A stretch of 5,140 bases of DNA from NCBI GenBank assembly GCA_023445955.1, contig JAEXJH010000557.1, positions 1 to 5,140 on the forward strand, written 5' to 3'. The translations under genes and the position numbers were made by a program. This DNA is from Pseudomonadota bacterium (GTDB taxonomy: Bacteria > Pseudomonadota > Alphaproteobacteria > Caulobacterales > Caulobacteraceae). The notes under the pieces were generated by a model. That model worked only from the letters and a program-made list of their open reading frames with translations, ran no database searches and had not been told where the DNA came from. This document shows positions 1 to 5,140 of the stretch, piece after piece (the stretch's first letter is position 1; the number at the start of each line of letters is the position of its first letter).

Positions 1-1560
1 GTTAGGCACCTTGTCGGTGACGGTCGAGGTGATCTTCACCTGGCCGATCTCGACCTGGAAGGCGTTGGCGACGATCTGGGCGATCTTGATGTTCAGCCCC
101 TGCCCCATCTCGGTGCCGCCGTGGTTCAGCATGATCGAGCCGTCGGCGTAGAGGTGGATCAGCGCGCCCGCCTGGTTCAGGAACGTCGTCGTGAACGAGA
201 TGCCGAACTTCACCGGCGTCAGGGCGATGCCCTTCTTCAGCACCGGGCTCTTGGCGTTGAACGCCTCGATCTCGCGACGACGGGTCTCGTAGGCGCAGGA
301 CGCCGACAGCTCGTCGATCAGCTGCGGCGCGACATTGTCCTCGACCACCTGGTGGTAGGGTGTGAGGTTGCGGCCCTCGCCGCCGTAGAGGTTGCGCCGG
401 CGCACCTCCAACGGATCGATCCCGACCTCGGCGGCGACGGCGTCCATCACCCGCTCGATGGCCAGCATGCCTTGCGGTCCGCCGAAGCCCCGGAAGGCGG
501 TGTTCGACACCGTATGGGTCTTGAAGCGATGCGACAGGATCTCGATGGCCGGCAGGAAATAGGCGTTGTCGGTGTGGAACATCGCCCGGTCGTTGATCGC
601 CAACGACAGGTCGGTCGTCGCCCCGCAGCGCGAGGCCAGTTCCAGGAAGAGACCCGTCAGCCGGCCCTCGTCATCGAAGCCGACGTCGTAGGCGCACTCG
701 AAGTCATGCCGCTTGCCGGTCATGACCATGTCCTCGTCGCGATCCGGTCGCGCCTTGGCCGGGCGGCCGGTCTTCACGGCCACGAGCGCGGCGGCGGCGG
801 CGAACAGCGAGGCTTGCGTCTCCTTGCCGCCGAAGCCGCCGCCCATGCGGCGCACCTCGACGGTGACGCAGTGGTCGGGCCGGCCCAGCACGCGGGCGAT
901 CAGGTGCTGCACCTCGGTGGGGTGCTGGGTGGAGGACCAGACGTGGACGTCGCCATCCTCGCGCGGGGTCGCCAGGGCGATCTGGCCTTCGAGATAGAAG
1001 TGATCCTGGCCGCCGATCGCGAACTTGCCCTGCGCACGGCGCGGCGAGGCGGCCAGCGCGGCCTGAGCGTCGCCCCGAGCCATGCGTTGCGAGGACTCGA
1101 TCTTCAGGTCCATGTCGCGCGCGGCGGCGATGTCGATGGCGGCCGGCCGCTCTTCGTACTCGACCACGGCCTTGGCGGCGGCGGCCCGGGCTGCGGCGAT
1201 CGAGGTCGCGGCGACGGCGAACAGGCTCTGGCCGACGCAGTAGACCTCGCCGGCGGCGAACAGCTTGTCGTCGTGGATAACCGGGCTGACGTCGTTCTCG
1301 CCGGGGATATCCTCCGCCGACAGCACCAGCACCACGCCGGGCGCGGCGCGGACGGCCGACAGGTCCATGCGAGTGATCCTGGCGTGCGCCTTGGTGCTCA
1401 TGCCGAACGCGATGTGCAGCAGGCCCGCCGGCTCGGGCATGTCGTCGATATAGACCGCCGAGCCCGCCACGTGGCGCGCGGCGCTGTCATGCGGCAACGG
1501 GGCGGACACGCCCTGGAAGGACGCGCTCTGGACGGGTGCGGTGGCTGCGGAGTCAGCCAT
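1..1560 (-). CDS. xdhB: Xanthine dehydrogenase, molybdenum-binding large subunit (partial, C-terminus off the left edge)
   Basis: Molybdopterin subunit that hydroxylates hypoxanthine and xanthine to urate in the cytoplasm. The minus-strand frame is open from ATG at 1560-1558 to position 1, giving 520 residues; the family is about 770-790 aa, so roughly two thirds is present. The N-terminal hammerhead domain starts with HDSAARHVAG (24-33). Active-site motifs are intact, with bovine equivalents by motif alignment: Gln212 (Q767), MGGGFGGKE with Phe243 and Glu247 (F798, E802), Arg325 in DRAMFH (R880), AFRGFGG with Arg357 and Phe359 (R912, F914), KFGISFT with Phe456 and Thr457 (F1009, T1010), and HGGTEMGQG (480-488) for the cofactor. 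Having both Glu247 and Arg325 favours a purine substrate over an aldehyde oxidase. The catalytic Glu1261 equivalent lies beyond the window. The start overlaps the xdhA end by 8 nt and has a GGAGAG ribosome site 5 nt upstream. Confidence 0.96.
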   Translation of the reverse strand, partial: MADSAATAPVQSASFQGVSAPLPHDSAARHVAGSAVYIDDMPEPAGLLHIAFGMSTKAHARITRMDLSAVRAAPGVVLVLSAEDIPGENDVSPVIHDDKLFAAGEVYCVGQSLFAVAATSIAAARAAAAKAVVEYEERPAAIDIAAARDMDLKIESSQRMARGDAQAALAASPRRAQGKFAIGGQDHFYLEGQIALATPREDGDVHVWSSTQHPTEVQHLIARVLGRPDHCVTVEVRRMGGGFGGKETQASLFAAAAALVAVKTGRPAKARPDRDEDMVMTGKRHDFECAYDVGFDDEGRLTGLFLELASRCGATTDLSLAINDRAMFHTDNAYFLPAIEILSHRFKTHTVSNTAFRGFGGPQGMLAIERVMDAVAAEVGIDPLEVRRRNLYGGEGRNLTPYHQVVEDNVAPQLIDELSASCAYETRRREIEAFNAKSPVLKKGIALTPVKFGISFTTTFLNQAGALIHLYADGSIMLNHGGTEMGQGLNIKIAQIVANAFQVEIGQVKITSTVTDKVPN

Positions 1561-2989
1561 GGGCGCTCTCCGGCATCACTCGAGTTTCAACGTCCTGGCT
1601 CTCCAGGAACACCTTACGCAGCATATTCCTCGCGGTCAGCGACCGGTAGGCGGCCGAGGCGCGCATGTCGCTCATCGGGGCGTAGTCGATGTCGAGCGCG
1701 GCCATCGCGACATCAACGGTCGCCTCGTTCCAGGGCTGGCCTCTCAACGCCGCTTCGCAGGCCTTGGCCCGCTTGGGCGTCCCGGCCATGCCGCCGAACG
1801 CGATGCGCGCGTCGGCGACAACCCCGCCCTCGACCGCGATCGAGAACGCCCCGCACACCGCCGAGATATCCTGGTCGAAGCGCTTGGACAGTTTGAAGAC
1901 CTTGAAGATCCGACCTGCCGCAAGCTTCGGAACGATCACCGCCTCGACGAACTCGCCCGGCTTCCGGTCCTGCTTGCCATAATCGAGGAAGAACTCTTCC
2001 AGCGCCAGTTCGCGCCGCTCATCGCCTCGGCGAAGCACCAGCCTCGCCTCCGCCGCCATCAGCGCCGGCGGCATGTCGCCGATCGGCGAGCCGTTGGCGA
2101 TGTTGCCGCCGATCGTGCCGCTGTTGCGCACCTGGGTGGAGCCCAGCCGCCGCATCATCTGACCCAGATCCGGATAGAGCTTCGTCACCGCCTCGATGGC
2201 GTCGACATAGCGGACGCCAGCGCCGATCCGCAGCCCGTCGGCCGTCTCCTCCAGCGCCTTCAGCTCGGCGACCTCGGACACGCTGATCAGGGTCGGCAGC
2301 GGCCGCCGCTGCTTGGTGACCCACAGGCCGACATCGGTCGCGCCGGCCACGATCGTCGCGTCCGGATGCGCCAGATAGGCCTGCGCCAGTTCGTCCGTCG
2401 TCCGCGGCGACAGCCATGTGCGGGTGACGCCGTGGACCTCATCCTCGAAGCTCAGCGACAGCATGGTCTCGTCGCGCACCGTCGACAGGTCGACCGCCGG
2501 AGCCGGCTCGGCGCTCACGCCCTTGGCCACCTCGATGATCGGCCCATAGCCGGTGCAGCGGCACAGGTTGCCCGCCAGCACCTCACCGACCGGCGCGCAC
2601 GCCCCCTTGGCCGCGATCGCCCGGCCGTAAAGCGACATGACGATGCCCGGCGTGCAGAAGCCGCATTGGGAGCCGTGCTTGTCGACCATCGCCTGCTGCA
2701 CTGGATGCAGCGCCCCGCCCCTGGCGAGACTCTCCACCGTCAGCAGCGCCTTGCCGTGCAGCATCGGCAGGAACTGGATGCAGCTGTTCACCGCCCGCCA
2801 GGCCACACCGTCACCGTCCGCCTCGCCGACCAGCACCGTGCACGAGCCGCAGTCGCCCTCGGCGCAGCCTTCCTTGGTCCCGGTCCGCCGCATGGGGCCG
2901 CGCAGATGCTCCAGCAAGGTCGTCGTCGGGTTGGCCCCGCGGACCTCCTGCACCTGGCCGTCCAGCAGAAAGCGGATCGTCGCGCCCAT
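1553..2989 (-). CDS. xdhA: Xanthine dehydrogenase, small subunit with two [2Fe-2S] clusters and FAD
   Basis: Electron-transfer subunit of the bacterial XdhAB enzyme. It carries electrons from the molybdenum centre in XdhB through two [2Fe-2S] clusters to FAD, where NAD+ is normally the acceptor. The plant-ferredoxin-type cluster ligands are Cys42, Cys47, Cys50 and Cys70 (GCAEGDCGSC, then NSC). The second cluster uses Cys109 and Cys112 (QCGFCTPG) plus Cys143 and Cys145 (LCRCTG). The FAD domain follows from about residue 185, with IVAGATDVGLW (213-223) and TIGGNIANGSPIGDMPPAL (292-310), then the C-terminal FAD/CO-dehydrogenase flavoprotein domain to the end. At 478 aa it matches the separate-subunit XdhA form (about 460-500 aa). 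The ATG shares its A with the uraH TGA (TGATG), and a weak GGGG lies 6 nt upstream, so translation probably depends on coupling to uraH. Nothing essential is missing. Confidence 0.97.
   Translation of the reverse strand: MGATIRFLLDGQVQEVRGANPTTTLLEHLRGPMRRTGTKEGCAEGDCGSCTVLVGEADGDGVAWRAVNSCIQFLPMLHGKALLTVESLARGGALHPVQQAMVDKHGSQCGFCTPGIVMSLYGRAIAAKGACAPVGEVLAGNLCRCTGYGPIIEVAKGVSAEPAPAVDLSTVRDETMLSLSFEDEVHGVTRTWLSPRTTDELAQAYLAHPDATIVAGATDVGLWVTKQRRPLPTLISVSEVAELKALEETADGLRIGAGVRYVDAIEAVTKLYPDLGQMMRRLGSTQVRNSGTIGGNIANGSPIGDMPPALMAAEARLVLRRGDERRELALEEFFLDYGKQDRKPGEFVEAVIVPKLAAGRIFKVFKLSKRFDQDISAVCGAFSIAVEGGVVADARIAFGGMAGTPKRAKACEAALRGQPWNEATVDVAMAALDIDYAPMSDMRASAAYRSLTARNMLRKVFLESQDVETRVMPESAHG
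1566..1571 (-). promoter_or_regulatory. Ribosome binding site of xdhB, inside the xdhA end
   Basis: GGAGAG on the minus strand, 5 nt before the xdhB ATG and within the last codons of xdhA. It supports the chosen xdhB start and translation by ribosomes finishing xdhA. Confidence 0.7.
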
Positions 2990-3336
2990 CAGCTGCCCCG
3001 ATAGGTGGAATAGCCGTACGGCGAGACCAGCAGCGGCACGTGCCAGTGCTGCTCGACGTTCGAAACGGCGAAATCGATGACTACCACATCCAGGAACGGC
3101 GGGTCGCTAACCGGCAGGCCGGACGCCTTGAAATGCGCGCCGATCGCGAATTCCAGGCGGTAGGCGCCGACCTCGAGATCCTCGCCGGCGACAAGCCGCG
3201 CACGGCCATCGGCGTCCGTGCGGAATTCCGCCACCAGCGCCACGTCCGCGCCCTGGCGCCGCGAGACCCGCACCGTCACGCCGGCCGCCGGCTTGCCGGA
3301 CGCCTGGTCGAGGATGTGGGTCGTCAGTCCGCTCAT
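2989..3336 (-). CDS. uraH: 5-Hydroxyisourate hydrolase (transthyretin-like protein)
   Basis: Hydrolyses 5-hydroxyisourate, the unstable product of urate oxidation, to OHCU on the way to allantoin. The 115 aa length is typical of the family, which works as a tetramer. Signature elements are all present: N-terminal LTTHILD with His7, DGRARL with Arg45, QHWHVPLLVSP with His97 and His99, and the C-terminal YRGS (112-115), which separates true hydrolases from animal transthyretin. Catalytic residues by family analogy are His7, Arg45, His99 and the YRGS tail. No signal peptide is visible from this start, so it is probably cytoplasmic. The ATG at 3336 was chosen because AGAGGG lies 6 nt upstream and family homology begins there; an in-frame extension to a TTG at 3471 is possible but has no ribosome site. 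It is the first gene of the operon and overlaps xdhA by 1 nt. Confidence 0.96.
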   Translation of the reverse strand: MSGLTTHILDQASGKPAAGVTVRVSRRQGADVALVAEFRTDADGRARLVAGEDLEVGAYRLEFAIGAHFKASGLPVSDPPFLDVVVIDFAVSNVEQHWHVPLLVSPYGYSTYRGS

Positions 3337-3342
3337 GCTCCG

Positions 3343-3348
3343 CCCTCT
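3343..3348 (-). promoter_or_regulatory. Ribosome binding site of uraH
   Basis: AGAGGG on the minus strand, 6 nt before the ATG at 3336. It decides the 115-residue start over the longer TTG-initiated frame. Confidence 0.65.
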
Positions 3349-3352
3349 GATC

Positions 3353-3370
3353 GCATCGCCTGATCGATGC
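3353..3370. repeat. Inverted repeat GCATCG-N6-CGATGC, candidate operator
   Basis: Perfect 6-bp arms separated by 6 nt (CCTGAT), starting 17 nt upstream of the uraH ATG. A partly overlapping direct repeat TGATCG occurs at 3348-3353 and 3361-3366. The size and symmetry would suit a dimeric regulator, but a 6-bp repeat can arise by chance in a GC-rich genome. No regulator can be named. Confidence 0.35.
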
Positions 3371-3469
3371 TCGGCCTGCTCCGCCGCGCTGTCCAGCGCC
3401 TTGCCCCGCCACGCATCGCCGCAAAGCGAAGCGCTGAGGAAGGCGGCGACCGGCGCCCGAAGCAGAGGC

Positions 3470-3494
3470 AATATATAATAGATTTATTACTTAT
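3470..3494. promoter_or_regulatory. AT-rich island, candidate promoter core
   Basis: Only 2 of 25 bases are G or C, in a setting that is otherwise strongly GC-rich. It contains a consensus TATAAT at 3474-3479 on the plus strand. No matching -35 hexamer or extended -10 TG is seen upstream, and the sequence is nearly as promoter-like on the minus strand (TATTAT). It may serve maeB, the uraH operon, or both. Low melting stability and its position between divergent genes are the main support; the strand is unresolved. Confidence 0.45.
3476..3489. repeat. Palindrome TAATA-GATT-TATTA inside the AT-rich island
   Basis: Perfect 5-bp arms around a 4-nt spacer. It overlaps the TATAAT hexamer, so a protein bound here would block a promoter at this place. 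Short AT-rich palindromes are easily formed in AT-rich DNA, so this is a candidate operator only. Confidence 0.3.
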
Positions 3495-3514
3495 GAGAGC
3501 CCCGATCGCCGCAG

Positions 3515-3613
3515 GCGCCCCGACGGGGCGCGCAGGGTTGGAAAAGCCGGCCAACCCCGTTAGCAAGACCCCTGGACGGCCCGCGAGCCAGACGGGCCGC
3601 GCGAAGACCGCGC
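3515..3613 (+). repeat. Four consecutive inverted repeats in the maeB leader
   Basis: Four back-to-back perfect inverted repeats. The first is GCGCCCC-GAC-GGGGCGC (3515-3531). The second has arms GGGTTGG and CCAACCC around a 9-nt loop (3535-3557). The third has arms CGGCCCG and CGGGCCG around a 9-nt loop (3577-3599). The fourth is GCGCG-AAGAC-CGCGC (3599-3613), sharing one base with the third. They end 10 nt before the AGAGGA ribosome site of maeB. None is followed by a T-run, so intrinsic terminators are unlikely. If maeB transcription starts at the AT-rich island, the leader RNA would be highly structured. It does not match any riboswitch class I recognise. Confidence 0.5.
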
Positions 3614-3622
3614 AGAGCTTCT

Positions 3623-3628
3623 AGAGGA
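3623..3628 (+). promoter_or_regulatory. Ribosome binding site of maeB
   Basis: AGAGGA located 7 nt before the ATG at 3636. It lies immediately after the last leader hairpin and overlaps a TAG stop (3622-3624) of a short upstream frame. Confidence 0.75.
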
Positions 3629-3635
3629 ACACCGA

Positions 3636-5140
3636 ATGGACGAGGATTTCCGCAAGGCGGCGCTGGACTACCACCGTCTTCCGCGCCCCGGGAAACTGGC
3701 CATCGAGGCCACCAAGCGCATGGCCACCCAGCGCGATCTCGGTCTGGCCTACTCCCCCGGTGTCGCCGCGCCTTGCGAAGCCATCGCCGCCGATCCCGAC
3801 ACCGCCCGCGACTACACCGCACGCGGCAACCTGGTGGCCGTGATCTCCAACGGCACGGCCGTCCTGGGCCTGGGCAATATCGGTCCGCTGGCCAGCAAGC
3901 CGGTGATGGAGGGCAAGGCCGTCCTCTTCAAGAAGTTCGCCGGCATCGACGTGTTCGACATCGAGGTCGACGCCGAGGATCCCGACCGCTTCATCGAGGT
4001 TGTCGCGGCCCTGGAGCCCACCTTCGGCGGCATCAATCTCGAGGACATCAAGGCCCCCGAGTGCTTCATCATCGAGCGCACCCTGCGCGAGCGGATGAAC
4101 ATCCCGGTCTTCCACGACGACCAGCACGGCACCGCCATCGTCTGCGCCGCCGCGGTGCGCAACGCCCTGCTCGTCCAGGGCAAGATGCTCAAGGACGTCA
4201 AGCTGGTGACCTCGGGCGCCGGCGCGGCCGCCCTGGCCTGCGTCGACCTGCTGGTTTCGATGGGCCTGCCCGTCGAGAACGTCACCCTGACCGACATCAA
4301 GGGCGTCGTTTACGCCGGTCGCGACGACGACATGCTCGACAACATGGCCCGCTATGCGCGCCAGACCGACGCCCGCACGCTCGGCGAGGTGATCTCCGGC
4401 GCCGACATCTTCCTGGGCCTCTCGGCCCCGCGCGTGTTCAAGGCAGAGTGGCTGCCGCTGCTGGCGCCCAATCCTCTGATCCTGGCCATGGCCAACCCGG
4501 AGCCGGAGATCCTGCCCGAGCTGGTCCAGGCCGCGCGTCCCGACGCCATCATGGCCACGGGCCGCAGCGACTACGCCAACCAGGTCAACAACGTCCTCTG
4601 CTTCCCGTTCATCTTCCGCGGCGCGCTGGATGTCGGCGCCAGCGAGATCAACGAGGCGATGAAGGTCGCGGCCGTCGAGGCTATCGCTGAACTGGCCCGC
4701 GCCGAGGCGTCCGAGGTCGTCGCCTCGGCCTATGGCGGCGTCGCGCCAGTGTTCGGCTCGCAGTACATCATCCCCAAGCCCTTTGACCCGCGCCTGATCC
4801 TGCAGATCGCCCCGGCCGTGGCCAAGGCGGCCATGGACAGCGGCGTGGCGACCCGGCCGATCACCGACTTCGACGCCTACCAGGCCGAGCTGGAGCTGTT
4901 CGTCTACCGCTCAGGCCAGTTGATGCGGCCGGTGTTCGAACGGGCCCGCAAGGCGCCGGTCAAGGTCGCCTATGCCGAGGGCGAGGACGAGCGCGTGCTG
5001 CGCGCCGTGCAGACCGTGGTCGACGAAGGCTTGGCCCAGCCCGTGCTGGTCGGCCGCCGCGAGGTCATCAAGGCCAAGATCGCCGAGATGGGCCTGCGCC
5101 TGGATGTCGGCGGCAAGGTTGAGATCGTCGACCCCTATAC
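3636..5140 (+). CDS. maeB: MaeB-type malic enzyme fused to a phosphotransacetylase-like domain (partial, C-terminus off the right edge)
   Basis: Oxidatively decarboxylates malate to pyruvate and CO2 with reduction of NADP+ or NAD+, linking the TCA cycle to pyruvate and supplying reductant. The frame is open from ATG 3636 to the window end: 501 complete codons of a family usually near 760 aa. Malic enzyme motifs in order: catalytic Tyr39 in AYSPGVA, Lys94 in [10 protein letters not shown], metal ligands Glu136-Asp137 in NLEDIKAPE and Asp161-Asp162 in FHDDQHGTA, Rossmann loop GAGAAA (194-199), ANPEPE (286-291) and [11 protein letters not shown] (315-325). From about residue 440 ([17 protein letters not shown]) the sequence turns into the start of the phosphotransacetylase-like C-terminal domain found in large bacterial malic enzymes. 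Asp220 at the second strand does not settle cofactor choice, since NAD- and NADP-type enzymes of this class look alike. AGAGGA lies 7 nt upstream. No truncation other than the window edge. Confidence 0.95.
   Translation, partial: MDEDFRKAALDYHRLPRPGKLAIEATKRMATQRDLGLAYSPGVAAPCEAIAADPDTARDYTARGNLVAVISNGTAVLGLGNIGPLASKPVMEGKAVLFKKFAGIDVFDIEVDAEDPDRFIEVVAALEPTFGGINLEDIKAPECFIIERTLRERMNIPVFHDDQHGTAIVCAAAVRNALLVQGKMLKDVKLVTSGAGAAALACVDLLVSMGLPVENVTLTDIKGVVYAGRDDDMLDNMARYARQTDARTLGEVISGADIFLGLSAPRVFKAEWLPLLAPNPLILAMANPEPEILPELVQAARPDAIMATGRSDYANQVNNVLCFPFIFRGALDVGASEINEAMKVAAVEAIAELARAEASEVVASAYGGVAPVFGSQYIIPKPFDPRLILQIAPAVAKAAMDSGVATRPITDFDAYQAELELFVYRSGQLMRPVFERARKAPVKVAYAEGEDERVLRAVQTVVDEGLAQPVLVGRREVIKAKIAEMGLRLDVGGKVEIVDPY

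Larger units (their letters stand above)
3337..3635. other. Divergent intergenic region between uraH and maeB
   Basis: About 300 bp separate two divergently transcribed genes, so it should hold both promoters. From the uraH side it contains the uraH ribosome site, an 18-bp inverted repeat (3353-3370), GC-rich sequence with no recognised signal (about 3371-3469), an AT-rich island (3470-3494), four consecutive short inverted repeats (3515-3613), and the maeB ribosome site. I see no TTGAC-type -35 box at the right distance from the TATAAT on either strand and no tRNA. Open frames crossing the region lack ribosome sites; the only one worth noting is a 43-codon plus-strand frame at 3493-3624. Confidence 0.8.

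Noticed and set aside
730..745. Proline at residue 272 of XdhB (ARPDRDEDM) where many homologues have a non-proline residue
   Set aside because: Neighbouring positions are conserved and the residue is not an active-site position. It is likely normal variation, and I cannot check it without an alignment.
121..1896. Plus-strand open frame of 591 codons antisense to xdhB and the end of xdhA
   Set aside because: It is rich in Arg, Gly, Ala and His with no family resemblance, has no ribosome site I can see, and mirrors two well-conserved genes. It is a typical antisense shadow in GC-rich DNA.
1541..3004. Plus-strand open frame of 487 codons opposite xdhA
   Set aside because: Arg/His/Gln-rich low-complexity translation spanning almost exactly the xdhA gene on the other strand. 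xdhA has all cluster and FAD motifs, so this is a shadow.
2989..3471. Longer uraH starting at TTG 3471 (160 residues), possibly with a signal-like N-terminus
   Set aside because: The extra 45 residues have no ribosome site, since the TTG abuts the AT-rich island, and they have no family counterpart. The ATG at 3336 has AGAGGG 6 nt upstream. The hydrophobic start is weak and far from the mature domain.
3515..3531. GCGCCCC-GAC-GGGGCGC as an intrinsic terminator
   Set aside because: The stem is strong, but neither strand has a following T-run, and it sits between divergent genes where no transcript is expected to end.
3333..3566. Minus-strand 77-codon frame overlapping the uraH start as ATGA
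   Set aside because: The overlap looks operon-like, but the frame starts with TTG, crosses the AT-rich island, has no recognisable family, and lacks a ribosome site.
3367..3624. Plus-strand 85-codon frame across the intergenic region
   Set aside because: No ribosome site at its ATG, and it reads through the AT-rich promoter-like island. Only its last 43 codons were kept as a speculative upstream frame.
3773..4690. Plus-strand 305-codon frame inside maeB
   Set aside because: Arg/Gly/His-rich out-of-frame translation nested in a gene with intact malic enzyme motifs; a shadow frame.

Overview
The window is GC-rich throughout, with strong G/C preference at third codon positions. Its protein families point to an alphaproteobacterium, plausibly of the Caulobacter/Phenylobacterium type. 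That placement rests on composition and protein character only; there is no rRNA or other marker gene here.

Layout. Positions 1-3336 hold a minus-strand purine catabolism operon, read uraH, xdhA, xdhB. uraH (5-hydroxyisourate hydrolase, 115 aa, complete) is followed by xdhA (Fe-S/FAD subunit of xanthine dehydrogenase, 478 aa, complete) and xdhB (molybdenum subunit, first 520 residues, running off the left edge). The genes overlap by 1 nt and 8 nt, so they are almost certainly co-transcribed and translationally coupled. Positions 3337-3635 are a divergent intergenic region of about 300 bp. It carries an inverted repeat near the uraH start, one strikingly AT-rich island with a TATAAT hexamer and a small palindrome, and a run of four short inverted repeats ahead of maeB. 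Positions 3636-5140 hold the plus-strand start of a MaeB-type malic enzyme, cut by the right edge just after a phosphotransacetylase-like C-terminal domain begins.

How the genes work together. XdhA and XdhB would oxidise hypoxanthine and xanthine to urate, with electrons passing from the molybdenum site through two [2Fe-2S] clusters to FAD and NAD+. A urate oxidase, not present in this window, would make 5-hydroxyisourate, which UraH hydrolyses to OHCU on the way to allantoin. The malic enzyme (malate to pyruvate plus CO2 with NAD(P)H) is divergently transcribed and has no evident pathway link to purine breakdown.

The coding part looks ordinary and intact, and no new multi-gene system is visible. 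The parts worth a second look are in the divergent intergenic region: the inverted-repeat-rich maeB leader, a possible 43-codon upstream reading frame ending just before maeB, and two candidate operator palindromes.
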